Shown: positions 8,467-21,464 of the stretch, in pieces | Position numbering within the stretch: the first letter of the stretch is position 1 | How the letters are laid out: every line of letters starts with the position of its first letter | NCBI GenBank assembly: GCA_023630585.1 | Contig: CM042565.1 | Coordinates: forward strand, 11,102,013 to 11,166,012 | Reading direction: 5' to 3' | DNA from: Cranoglanis bouderius | Taxonomy: Eukaryota > Chordata > Actinopteri > Siluriformes > Cranoglanididae | DNA: 64,000 bases | Program-made: the position numbers and the translations under genes | The notes under the pieces: model-generated | The model's database searches: none | What the model was told of the DNA's origin: nothing | Seen by the model: only the letters and a program-made list of their open reading frames with translations

Positions 8467-11400
8467 CTGATTAAGAAACAGAAATGACAGTTAATAAAGA
8501 ACACACTTTTTCACAGCATAAAACTAAAGTGTTGTAAAATACAGTCCAGTTGTGTTGAGAATACTGGCAGTCTCCACACATAACTGCCAGGGCTGAACAT
8601 ATGTAGATGGTTATAATACTGGGCATCTGATAAATTTCCTTTAGCACAGCCTGATTAGACCTTCAGCAGGGTAAATATTCCACGATGGCTGATAAGGACT
8701 GGTTAATAATTACACACCTTATGACTAAGGATTTAGAATTCTAGTAAGTTCGAGTAGTTCACGTTCCTATCCAACATCTTGTACAGAACCCTGATGATGG
8801 CTTCTAGGTCACTTACAGTGGCCCAGATCCTATTTCATTCAAACAGCTTTTGAGTTCAATTCAGACTTATCTTTCAGTCTCTAACTTAGGACAAGCAGCG
8901 AGAGGCACGGCTTATTTGGTAATTTTAATAAAAAACTTCCTGGGTGAAGCTCCTTCTTGAAACTGGTTATGGCAAGAGTGTGCAAAGCTTCATCAGGAAT
9001 CCTGTTAAAACTGTCAGTGCCAAGACTCAAACTCGGGTGAGCAGCGTGAGGGTCAGATGCTCTACCAGTGAGGAACAGGAGAGGAGATGAACCCAAGTAC
9101 AGAGATGAACTCAAAATGGGATAAGAGTTCCAAAATGATTCATAAAGTCCAAAATCCCAAAAGATGTAAACATAGAAAAAGGCAAAACAAGAAACAAGAG
9201 GTTATCCACAAAGTTCAGTCCGTAAACCAAAAGTAACAACCCAACGTAAAAGTCACAGTACAAAAATCCCCTCAAAGAAGTGATCCAACATAAAGGAGAA
9301 GAAAAAAAACAAAACAAAAAGGTTTCACTAATTCAGTAGCTAATAAAACCACAGAAACTTACATGAGACACAAAGGGCTGGCCTAGCGATACTAAACACA
9401 AAATGAGGAAACTAAACAACAGGGCAACTTAGATAGATACAAGGGAATGAGACACAGGGGACAGCAATAATACTAATCACAGCCATTGGGGAATACAACA
9501 TGGGGGAACAATGGGGACCTCTGGTGGCCAAAAACACAACAAAGCAAGTCCAAAGTCCTGACAAAAATAGTTTTAATTTGTCTAATACTTTTTTGGTCAC
9601 TGCATAATTCCATATGCGCTTAATGTCTTGATAATTATTATTCTAAAAAAAATAGAAAACAGTCAAAATGAAGAAACCCCTTCTATGATGACGTGTCCAA
9701 ACGTATGACTGGTAGTGTATACGTTTAAACTTTCCAGATGTCACACACTGACTTCTTTACATCAGATTGGGAGACCTGAGCGGCCCTGCAAACCTTTACT
9801 TCTAATGTTAATTTCTTTTTCTGTGCATTTCTTCCTGGATTTTGTAATATGCACCAAGGAACCATGGCGGATTCAAAGCTTTTTTTCAACTCTATGTACA
9901 TAAACTCATTCATATCTGAGTCACCTGTAACCCTATATCATTGTTTATGGTACATAATGCATAATCTAAGTCCAATAATAAACCAATTTCCAAACGTATT
10001 GTTATTTAACTAAGAAAAAAGTATAATCGTTGATATGGTAAAGATTTCGGTAAAGATTTATGTATTTAACATTTATAAAAGGAGTCTCCAGTGGCAGCGC
10101 TTTGTAAAATCTTCAGAACAAAGGACTTTACGGTTTCTCTGTAACATGATAAAATGCATTTTTGTCCTATTACCTTCTAGGACAGAAGAAAAGAGAGGCT
10201 GGTGATTGAACGACTGTAATGTATGCTGTACTGTAAATGAAACTTTTTTTTTTGTTGGCATTAAACTTAACTAAAAATGAATAAGAAGTACAGTGTGTCT
10301 TCTTTAATAAATAACAATTGTTAACAGTTGCTGTGTTATAAGACGAATAAAACACTACAGACCGCATGACACCATGACCCTCCCTCATTGAATATTTTCC
10401 TATAACAACACGCCCTGTTGTATTTTACTCATTCACAGCATACAGTTACATGATAAATGGTAATAAAGAAATCAGAAATAGTTACATGTCTTAGTAACGC
10501 TTCATGTGAGCCTGATTAGAAGCTCACTTTGTTTCCTCACCTTCGCTTTTTTGTATTCGTTTGGTCCTATGATGCAGCAGAAAGACGAGGGTAAGAGCCA
10601 GCTGATTGGCAGCTCAAAGATAGACAGATACTTCCTGAGGAGGCTAATCGTCTGAAGTGAGAGGACCTGGCAATCTGTGAGGGGGGGGGGGGGGGAACGG
10701 TGCAAATTAGATTTTGAGAAAAGGTTTGTTCAGGCCCCAGCGGCGCTGTTCAACACTGTCCCCTGGTGGGACTTTTTCACTAATGCACTAATACCTTCAC
10801 ATGCTTTTCCAGCTAATTACAGCTTGAGAAGTTATAATTATGAAATCTTTGGCTAACATTGATCTGTATCTTCCAAGCTTATGTAAAAATGTACATAATG
10901 AAAAGATACAGATGATCGGTGTCTACTTAAAGTAAGTTCTACAGGGTGTCCCAAAAGTCTCCATACATAGGAGACTATGTATTCCAGCACCACGTCGGTT
11001 GGGACATAGTCAGTGGATGTTTGTGGACAAGTTTGGCAACAGTGTTGTGTGTGATGCGCTTCCCATGTTTCCTGTTAAAGTCCATCGCAACCTTGTGACA
11101 GCTTCCCGATCCAGCCATGAGAATGATTTCAATACGTTCTTCTTTTGTCAAAGGCATTCTTAAAGGCTGTCTGAAAAAATATATATATAATATAAACTAA
11201 GTATGAAAAATTTCAGAAGACTTTTTGCTAAAAAGTGTTAATTTCCCCTATGTATGGAGACTTTTGGTACACCCTGGTTATAAAAATAAATCACCTACAA
11301 TCACTGAACCCATCCTCTCCTGCATCATGAGAAAAGGGTAAGGTTCAGTGTCAAGTTGGAAACCTGGGTATTAAAGTAGGTTCTGAAGTTCCCACTTGTT

Positions 11401-11544
11401 ATTACAACTCGAAATTATGTTCGACTTTTATGTCAGCAACTCAAATTGAACATAATTTCGAATTGTGACATGAAGGCAGCATAAATGCACTGAATAACAG
11501 AAAACAGCAGGTGGCACAATTCAACTAGCAATCTCAACCTAGGG

Positions 11545-11583
<39 letters not shown>

Positions 11584-12138
11584 GCACTTTTATTCACAGC
11601 TGAAACAAACTTCAACAGAAATATGTAACACAAACTCAAATATACGACTTACCTTCAGGTATTCTTCCAACAAATGCTAGATGACTGAAGAGAAAAAGAA
11701 GAAGAAGAAGAAAAAAAAGAAGCCAGTATTAGATGAGTAGAAAAATTCAAACCACAGTGATGATGATAAAATCAGAAATACTAAACTAATACTAAAAAGT
11801 TGAAAGTTAATACTGTGAAAAACATTAGAGGTAAAATGAGGTCAAATAGGGGTTTGTTTAAATGCATATTAAGTGAACAGACACCTTTTTTTGAACCCTT
11901 ATGAACCATTTTTTCTTGCTCTGTGACAAGCAGGCTCGCATACGCACACACATACGTACGTGTGATTAGAGGGAGCTCTAAATCCATAACCAAGTTCCTG
12001 GAAATCTCCATGGTGTCCTGGTTTGGCCCACCACAGTGCCACCTCCCTCTCCGTCTCTTTCACCCAGCTGACCAAATCCCAGATCAAATTTGATCCATCA
12101 GATGACTTCTACAAAACTCATATTGTATTTTACGTACT

Positions 12139-12177
<39 letters not shown>

Positions 12178-15100
12178 AGCCCAACAACATAATAACTCTA
12201 AACACACTTCATAAATGCTACAGACATGGCAGTGCTCAAGCAAAGAAAAACAGCTCGCCACAGTAAAAACACTTTCATCTGACTCTCTGAGCTCATTCAA
12301 GAAAAACACTAATCCTGGCAAGGATCCAACTGGGAGAGAGGTCAGAACAGTGGGAGAACACTGGGCGCTGCAACACATGTTCAACTCGAGGACTACAGAC
12401 TGCAGAGTTTCTCATTTTACCTTATTTATTACACCAGATTCAACTACCAGCGCCTTCACTGTCTAAATTTCGTGTCTGAGAATAAAGAAAAATAAATCTC
12501 TGGCCCTGTGAAAAAGGCATGCTGTGCTTATTACTCATATTAAAACCCTGCCTAAAAGCAGTACGAAGTACACAACACTATGTATGAATATTTTCAGTGC
12601 GCCAAAAACAGCTGAGTACACAAGCCAAATTCCCAAGTAAACAACCAAAGCTGAATCAAAAGCTGAAAATGTCATTTTCAGAACGAAAGCTGTGATGAAA
12701 AAGCTAACAGTGACAGCACCTAGACATGTAAAAACCACAGTTATACTCAGATATGTTTTCATCTACTTCATGTTGTAGTGAAATGAAAGCTGAAAAATGT
12801 CCCGTAGCTAATTTAATGCCAGTGTGAACAAGCTAATGCTAACAGATCAGAACTTTTCCAAATTTTATAATTGTACAACCTGGATTGAAATGGACTTCAT
12901 CGATTTGATTTACACAATATGTATTTTTGCAGAAAAAAACCCCCCAGACATTTGTTGGTTGCATAAGTATTTACCCACCTGGATCAATACTTGGTGGAAC
13001 CACTTTTAGCTGCCATCGTTTAGGTTATTTATTTATGGATTTAATTTCCCACCCACCAGTCACCCATACTAACCTTTAAATACAAAATATAATGAAAATG
13101 AGAACAAAATAAAATAAATAAAGTCTTTATGGTCCCCCAAAGTAGGAGGTGGTGGTCGGCAATAAATAAATAAACAACGAAATAAATAAATTAATAAATA
13201 TCCCAATAATCGCTTTCTTTTCACCAATCATATATAAAGCCCAGCCCAGTGCCATCTGAGCTTTGGATTGCCCCAACTCCTTCAGCCTCTTTGTTGCTCT
13301 ACTGGTCACTGACCTTTGGTGGACAGCCTTCTCTAGTCTTGGTTGTGCCATATTCTTTTTTTTTTTTTTTTTTTAAAAGATAAATAATAGACTTAATGGT
13401 GCTGTGATGGATGTTTTTGTGATTATGTTTTATAACCAAACCCTGATTCATCCTTTTCCAGAAATTTATTCTGGATTTGTTTTGATAGCTACTTGGTCTT
13501 CATGATGCTGCATGTTTAGGTATGTTCTGTAACAAACTCTGGGGCTTTCTGGTAACAAGTGAGATCATGTGGCACTTTCATCGTACACAGCTGGATTCAA
13601 TTCAACTAATTATGTGACTTCTGATGGCAACTGGCTGCACCAGAACTAATATAGGGGTTTCACAGCAGTAGGGGTGAATACATATGCAAGCACAAATTTT
13701 ATGGGTTTTTAAAAAAAAAAATGTAATTCCATTTTTGAAATCAGTGTTGCAAACTATACTGACGTTGACAATATAAAGTGTGGAAAAGGCCAAAGGGACG
13801 AATACTTATGCAAGGCACTGTAGGTTAATTTAACTGAAATGGAGTAAAATGGCTATAGTTAATGTTAATTCTCACATACTATTTTCAAAGAACAATATTA
13901 AGTATACTATATCCAAATGGAAGAAAGAAATGAAGTGCGTAATAAACTTGAGAACACACAGATGGCTGTGTATTACCACTTCTCCATGCCGCTGTAATGA
14001 GGACAGGATTTGGACGGGACAAAAACCATTGGCTTGCTCTCTTTCCGACCAACCGTTGCTCAATAACCAAACACGAATTTCTTTAGTGCGCAATTCCTTC
14101 AGGGGATATCGCAGAAACCCTAGTCGGGTTTTTATCTATGTTTGTGATTCCGGAGAAGTGACTTCACTGGGGATTTGAACTTTGGTAACCTTGTACAGAG
14201 GGTGTGATTGGGTGTGAGGATATGGTGAGTTTATCAGACAGGCAGTGACTCTATGTGTATACAGTGATCAGCAATGAAAGGCTGCACACTTTAAAAACTT
14301 TGCTTATTCATGATGAATTGTTGGAGTTGCTGCAATAACAACACAGCTAGGTCTTTATCTTATGGACTTGATTTTGATGGTGCAGTGTCTTTTATCTGAA
14401 TTCCATCACCACTGTTATTAGCTTCCTGCTATCATTTACTGGATTCCACACGTAAAGATTCATGTCACAAACGAATCAAAGTAAAATAAATGAGATTTCA
14501 TTATTTGGGTTGAAGCAGATTTTCTCCCAAAACACAAATGAGCTGAAAACCGAAAATAAAACTACCTGAGCGCTTTGTAGATGGCGATGTGATTGGCGTG
14601 CCCGCTCACTCCTCCCTCATCAAATGTCAGCACCTGTAGAGACTTAATATTAGATCCGAAAAAATGTGAACAGGTAAAACATGTTCAGCAATCACTGACA
14701 CATGACATGACTATGTACATGCACTGTAGAATTAGCTTATGTATGCCTTGTGTAAGAATCATTTTATTAACAACCCAAGAAACTGGGCCAAGGTTCTTTT
14801 GCCACAAAAGTGTTACAGACTGTTCAAATTTAGGAGCCACTTCATAACACCTATCACACCTGTCTACCATCTGAAGTGGCCATTAAAACTGAATAGAACA
14901 AAAAGACTTGAGGGTAAAAAATTTGAGGGAAAAAAAAGGAAAAGCTATGCAAGGACATGATCCTGAAGGGTCTATTCCTCTTGTACCACAGCAATTTGCC
15001 AACAATTACAATGTTTTATTCATTAAAGAATGATGCATTGTATTTTTTGTCCGTTATAGTTATGTTTAATGTTCTGGAACGTCCACGTTCCTGTTATCAC

Positions 15101-16438
15101 TTCCATTACAATAGCTATAAGCAGTTGTTCTTTCAACCGCCTCTTTTTTTAGCTATTACTATAGAAACAATAACGTATTAGAATATGTGCGTCAATATAA
15201 ACTTTGTAGCTGGAACTACTATTAATTATTACTATTACTACTATTAGTCGTGCCATTATAAAAAAAATTACCAATCTGAATTGAGTGTATTAATATAAAC
15301 AAAAGCGCTGAGCTATAAATCGTATTAAGTTGGGTTCCATGTTGCTTCACAGTTAACTTGTTTAACTTTTTATTCGTTGCTAAACGAAACATACTACATT
15401 TCATACACTTCTTTGCTTGCCCCAGAGCGTATGAATTATAAATGTAATTCAAATGTGCTCCAGGTCAAGTTGAATACCCCAAGCTAGATGCAAATACTGC
15501 ATGTAAAATGAATTGCAATATGAAATGACACTTGGCATACAAATGCCAAGAACTGACATTTAAGTGCTTTTCCTATTTGCGCTATTTCATTGTGGGTTGG
15601 TGGGGCTAAAAAAAAAAAAATACGAGGAAAAAGCTGAGATAATCCTCTGAAGATGCAGCATTTTTGCCAGATGTTGGTTTGGCAGGGAGGCAGAAATGCA
15701 CTGCATGGGTTTTTTCACACCAGAAAGTTGGGAAATCCCGTCTGTTCTTTATACAGCAGGCTTGAGTTGGGCCTTTCTGCTGGGGTTTGGGTACAGATTT
15801 TTTTAGACAGGGAGAGAGACGGACACAATAAGAAAATCTGGTGGAAATGTAGAAAGTCTGCCAAAGCAAACAGGCCGAGGGACGCGGCTTCTACAGACAC
15901 GAGGTGGGAGATTATATGACAGAAATCCACACGTCGCATAAAGTGGAGCAGAGCAGAGCATTTGTATGAGGAGGGTATTTGAAGTGGTCATCTCCTCCAT
16001 CCAAAAGTGAACATGCTGCGGTCAGTGTATTGATCCCATTGTCCTTTAATTGTTCCAGACAATAAAGGGCCAGATGCTACATTTTTGCAATGACCGTAAT
16101 GTTGTGCTATAATAACAGCCTTTTGCCACTAAACTTCGTTTCATTGCTGAAAGCAAAACAAAAATAATGGCTTTTGTCAAATTGAGGATTTACTTTATGA
16201 TTATGTTTTAAATAAAAATCATAAAAAGCTTGTTTGGAGTGTGACTGGGCCCAGCAGGATGGGAGGGATGCTGGTTTGGTGATGGTGAGTTTGCGTGTTT
16301 ACATATGCTCAGGGAAATATCAAACCGGAGTCGTTTCGTAACAGCACTCGCTCTTTCAGCTCATTTGTTTGTTGTTGTTTGTTTATGCAAGTCTTCCGTG
16401 CTTGGGCTTTTAATCAGAGCCTTAATGGCCTGCCAAGA

Positions 16439-16492
<54 letters not shown>

Positions 16493-18662
16493 AAAAAGAA
16501 AGGAGTTGTGTGGGGGGAAAAGCAACAAAAAAAAAAAACTTTGTTCAGACGTTAATTTGAAATTCCACTTGGGAAACTTCCTGGAACGCTTAGGCAGGCC
16601 AGATAAAAATCTCCGGGTTAGCTTGCTAGCGGCCCAGGAGAGGCCAGGAGCATTGTGGGATATTAGTGTGTGTAATTAGGGATAAATGCAGATGGCGGAA
16701 GCCATGCTAGACTCTATGGATTAACTGGACTGGTTGTTAAATTAAAGCATCCCATCTTCCCGCTTAAACACAGCCATCCATGAAGCAGTCAAAGCTGTGG
16801 AGTTGAAAGGTGTGGCTTTATTTTTATTCTTTAAATGTAAATGACTGGGTGAAGACCTTTTCAAACTTCAATCCTAAAAAAATACAGATACAAAATGGGC
16901 CAGATATTCGAGGCAATTGGTTTCTCATATACAGATGGGTGATAAAAGGAAGAACAGTGCTATGGAGAACATTTTGGTGACATGATTTGGGTTCGGTTGT
17001 TCCCTGCAAATCAACACACAGTACTGATTATGTAACAAAGAAGAAGGTATAATGGTTGATTTAGTGAAGCATTATTTAAGAAGACGTATAAATGCTATGA
17101 GGTAAGTAATAACAGGAGTCAACTTGTTTCCAAAACATTATAAATAAAACAAGGTGTGTCATGTTGTTCTTTAATAATTGAAAATTGTTAGCATTGGCGA
17201 ATTACTGTGGTTTAAGAAAACTATGATGATAAATCAGCTAGCTTCACGTCAGGCAACGTCACACCACCCCGTCTTTGATTATTATCCTATAACAGCAAAC
17301 CTGTTGTGTTTTATTCCTTACTCAGTGTCAATTTTTCAATTTCCCATTTAGGTAATTTACCAAGACTATCTGAGGAAAATGTTCACAATTTAGTAGCATT
17401 TCAATTGTCACAGTTTTATTACACTGTCTGTGTAAAAGCTACATTTTTCGTCCAAGTCATTAGCTAGTTAATGCATGGCGTGTATATTCCCGAAAGTAAA
17501 GTTCTCACCAGGTTAATGGAATAAGTTGTGATGTGTTTAAGGATCAGTGATGCGGTCAACGCGATGCTCCACTCAGTCTTTGGGTCGTCCTGCAACTCTC
17601 TGTAGAAAGGGAAGAGAGAAACGAAAAAGGCACTACATAACACACTGACCCCAATAATAATTACTTAAGATGTGAGAAGATGTGCAACGTTATTACTTAC
17701 TGGCTACTCTGACTAGTGACTTCCAAATTTCAAAATTCCTCAGCCAAAACATCTCCCATTTTTGGTCTTACCAATTCCCGCTCACTCCCCGAACACACAA
17801 CACAATGTTTTTGAACTGCTGCTCTTGCTGTGTCGCAGGGCAGTGTAACACAGTCAGGTGAAAGCGCTATCTGCCCTTTTCCGAATACATGAGCCCACAG
17901 GTGCCCACGATTGGCTAGTGCCGCTCTGACTGACAGGGGAGAGAGAGTCAGTCCAAGATTTCGCGGAGTTTTTTTGTGGTTGTTGCGGCCAAAAAAGCTT
18001 GATATGGCTGTGGCTTTTTTTTTCGATGCGATGGAGGTTTTTGTGCTTTTTTTGCGGAAAACTACTCGAATTAGCGAAATCGCAATCGCACGAAATTGTT
18101 TTGCACGGTCTTTCGCAGTGATGTTTGTCGGTAAATGAGACCTTTTAGCTGTACTCATGCTCGACGCACGTGGATCAACGAGGGCTTTGGCTGAATGTGC
18201 GTTATGATGACGTCACATGACGCATCTTGGCCCAAATCTGCGGGAAATCTGTGGTCATTTTTAGCTTTTGCGTTCATTTCTACGATCACAAAATCGTGTG
18301 GAGGGACGGGAGAGTATACCATCCATCCCACCCAGAGATCATGGCCAATTTCGCTCGCTTGACTCTTGGCCACGGATGGCTGTGACGTTATCGGGGTTTG
18401 AACTCACGATCTCCTGATGGTCAGGTGAACGCTTTTCTGCACAACTCGCTGTTTGTTGCAACATTTTATATGTATTTTATATGTATTGTTTTATGTTGTA
18501 CTTCGTCTGAAGATCTAAAACTATTTAGTATGAGATATATACAAAAACAAAAGAAATCAGGATGGGGCAAACACATTCACAGCACTGTACTCTATCATGA
18601 GTAGATCACATTGTCCAGCAGCTATGAACAGAAAAGAAGTGTGACGAAAGGGGGTGTCACAA

Positions 18663-18703
<41 letters not shown>

Positions 18704-18815
18704 TATTAGCCTATGCTAGTGCCTTCCACAGACTAATACTGCATACTTATTACAGTGTATTTATACAAGCTGTGTCATAACATGTCCTTGTTAGAGCATG
18801 AAACCTACACGCTCT

Positions 18816-18906
<91 letters not shown>

Positions 18907-18999
18907 CAGGCTGGTGAGCTCTGACCAAAACTGTACCAGTTCTCCCGTCAGAGATTTTATGGCCATTAGGATGGTAGTGTGAGAGTGTGCTGGTAGGCC

Positions 19000-19052
<53 letters not shown>

Positions 19053-20459
19053 GATTTAGTGCTGCTGTCCCACACGGCGCAGCTGGAACGCTGCCTACAG
19101 GCCCCTTCTGAACCCTGGGGTCAGAGGTTGCCTGGGGCTTTGCCTCCCATTCATTTGAAAGTAGAGCCCAGAGAAAACTAGAGCCATCATGCATTGCTGT
19201 CTTGTACACGCACAGACACAGACACACACAAATCGCTTTCCCTTTCATCCGGACACCCTGCTCAGCCAGCAATGTATTAGAGGTCAATGAACTTCTAGCT
19301 TGCTGGGCAATCTTTCAGATCACCCCCCCTCTCTCTGTCTCCCTCTTCCTCTATCTCTCTCTCTCTCTCTGCCTTGTTTTTCCATCTACTCCCCCCCCCC
19401 CCCTTTCTTGCACTGCCTCTCTGCACCGACATCAAACATGAGTGAGAGATAGAGTGAGAGAGGCAACCAGGCGTGCAGAGAGTATTTCAGACACGTCGGG
19501 GTCACTGCAGTTCAGCTGAAATCAAAGTGCTGAGGGGCATCATTACACAGAGAGCGAGCGGGGCAGTGAGCTTAACCGTTTCCATCCCAATCCAACTCAG
19601 GAACTGCATTTGAACTAAGACTACTATATGTGTGTGCAAAATGGCTGCACCACACATGTCACAATACCAACGGGAATGTGAACATGCTTTCAATTACATC
19701 CTCATGCGATATATTACGCTATTTTTCGTAATGTGAATGTACTGATCTTCTACATCTACTAGATTAGTAGCCTGTTAAAGGTGCATTAGGTGAGATTAGA
19801 GGTGTGTCCCAAATCGCATACTTATGCACTATTCTACAACATTTTGTAGTATAAATAGTGTGAGCAGTGTATTCACCCTGAAAATTCCAACAAGAAGTCG
19901 TCCACTTCAAGTACCCAGATGATGCGGAGAACTACCTGAACTGGCGAAATCGCAATTGCACAAAATTGTCTCGCACGGCCTTTCGCAGTGATGTTTGTTG
20001 GTAAATGAGACCTTTTAGCTGTACTCATGTTCGACGCACATGAATCAAAGAGGGCTTTAACTGAATGCACGTTGTGATGACGTCACATGACGTGTCTTGC
20101 CCCAAATCTGCTGTAATTTTGAAAAATTGCAAGCTCCTCCAAATACTGCAGAGTTTACTTGATTTTGTATTTATTTCTACGATCGCAAAATCCAGGAGGG
20201 ACTGAATAAACCTCATGACTATTCTAACCATGCTAATGGGATAGATTTATGCAGGCTTTATCTAATGGACAACTGAACCCCTAACCTGACTGACCAAACT
20301 TTTCTTTCTCGGGCTCTCACCTTATACATTTTTTGGCATACACTTTGTATTGGATCGGATGACTGAAGCATGGATTCTGGTTGGCGTGTCTCAACGGTTG
20401 CCAATGAACGTGTCAAAAACAGCCTGCAGCAACATTTGAGATCAAGGTCAGAAACAGAG

Positions 20460-20496
<37 letters not shown>

Positions 20497-21396
20497 AAGA
20501 AGTATAAGGGTAAAGAGGTAAAAGACAAAAAGTTAGAGATGAGGGAGTGAGGGGTAAAAGGAGGTGAAGGAATGAGGAAGCTGTCGAGTGAGATACAGTG
20601 ACACATAGGAAAAAAACTGAAAAAGGATGCTAGAGGGAAGTGAGAGTGATGAAGATCAAGAGAGAGATGGGGGGGTGGGGGGGGGGGGGGGAATTGCCAC
20701 CCTCCATCCTCAATCTGTCCCCTTCTCTCAGCTCACAAAGAGATTTAGACAGTGGTGGCTGTTCTGGTCCATGATGTATCTGGCCACAAATCAAGCGCTA
20801 GCCAGGGTCACTGAGGTTAGCTGCGGGTGATACCATCTCAGAGCGGGTGATGAGAAGGTGTTTGGTAGAGAAGGGGTGTGGTGGAAAGACAGAGATAGAG
20901 GAAAGTGGGATGGTGGCCATTCAGAGTGTTGGATGGTGTTTCAAAAAGGAAGGGCCAACATACACGGATGATGCACTGCAATAGGGAAGGGGGATGGACA
21001 GGTCAGGAAAGTTCAATTCGAGTCACGCCTTTTTTTTTTTTTTTCTTCCCAACTGGTTTGCCTACACTTTGAATGCCATGTCACATGACAGAAACGCAGC
21101 TTTTATTTCCCTCCCCTCTCACTTTTATCTTCTACTTACACTAGATGTACTAATAACGAATATGTTTGTGCACGTCGACACATTCTGCAGCAATGTCTAT
21201 CAGGGCAAGATAAAAATAAAAAAAAAATAAAATAAAACAAAAACAAAAATTTCATTCCAGCATCTGCAGAATGAAATTTTTTTATGTTTTCTTTTTAATA
21301 TTTTCTTGCCTTGAACGATCTCTTTCCAAATCAGATGTGATAGGTTTATTATTGGGCTTTTGAAGGAGATGTTTGGATGAGCCGCAGAGCTGGCAG

Positions 21397-21464
<68 letters not shown>

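Noticed and set aside
10541..10666. Alternative PIGL exon 6 start at ccag|GTCCTC
   Set aside because: It would break the reading frame with exon 5; the acceptor eight bases upstream keeps phase and adds the Cys found at this position in human PIGL.
17730..18158. 142-codon minus-strand frame starting MSTAKRSHLPTNITAK
   Set aside because: The same start recurs in the other H copies (19873, 24182), but the frames diverge at once and run into SINE sequence. It is chance coding in a MITE.
18805..19287. 160-codon minus-strand open frame with Cys-Val and Thr-His runs
   Set aside because: It is a translation of CA/TG microsatellites and has no other protein character.
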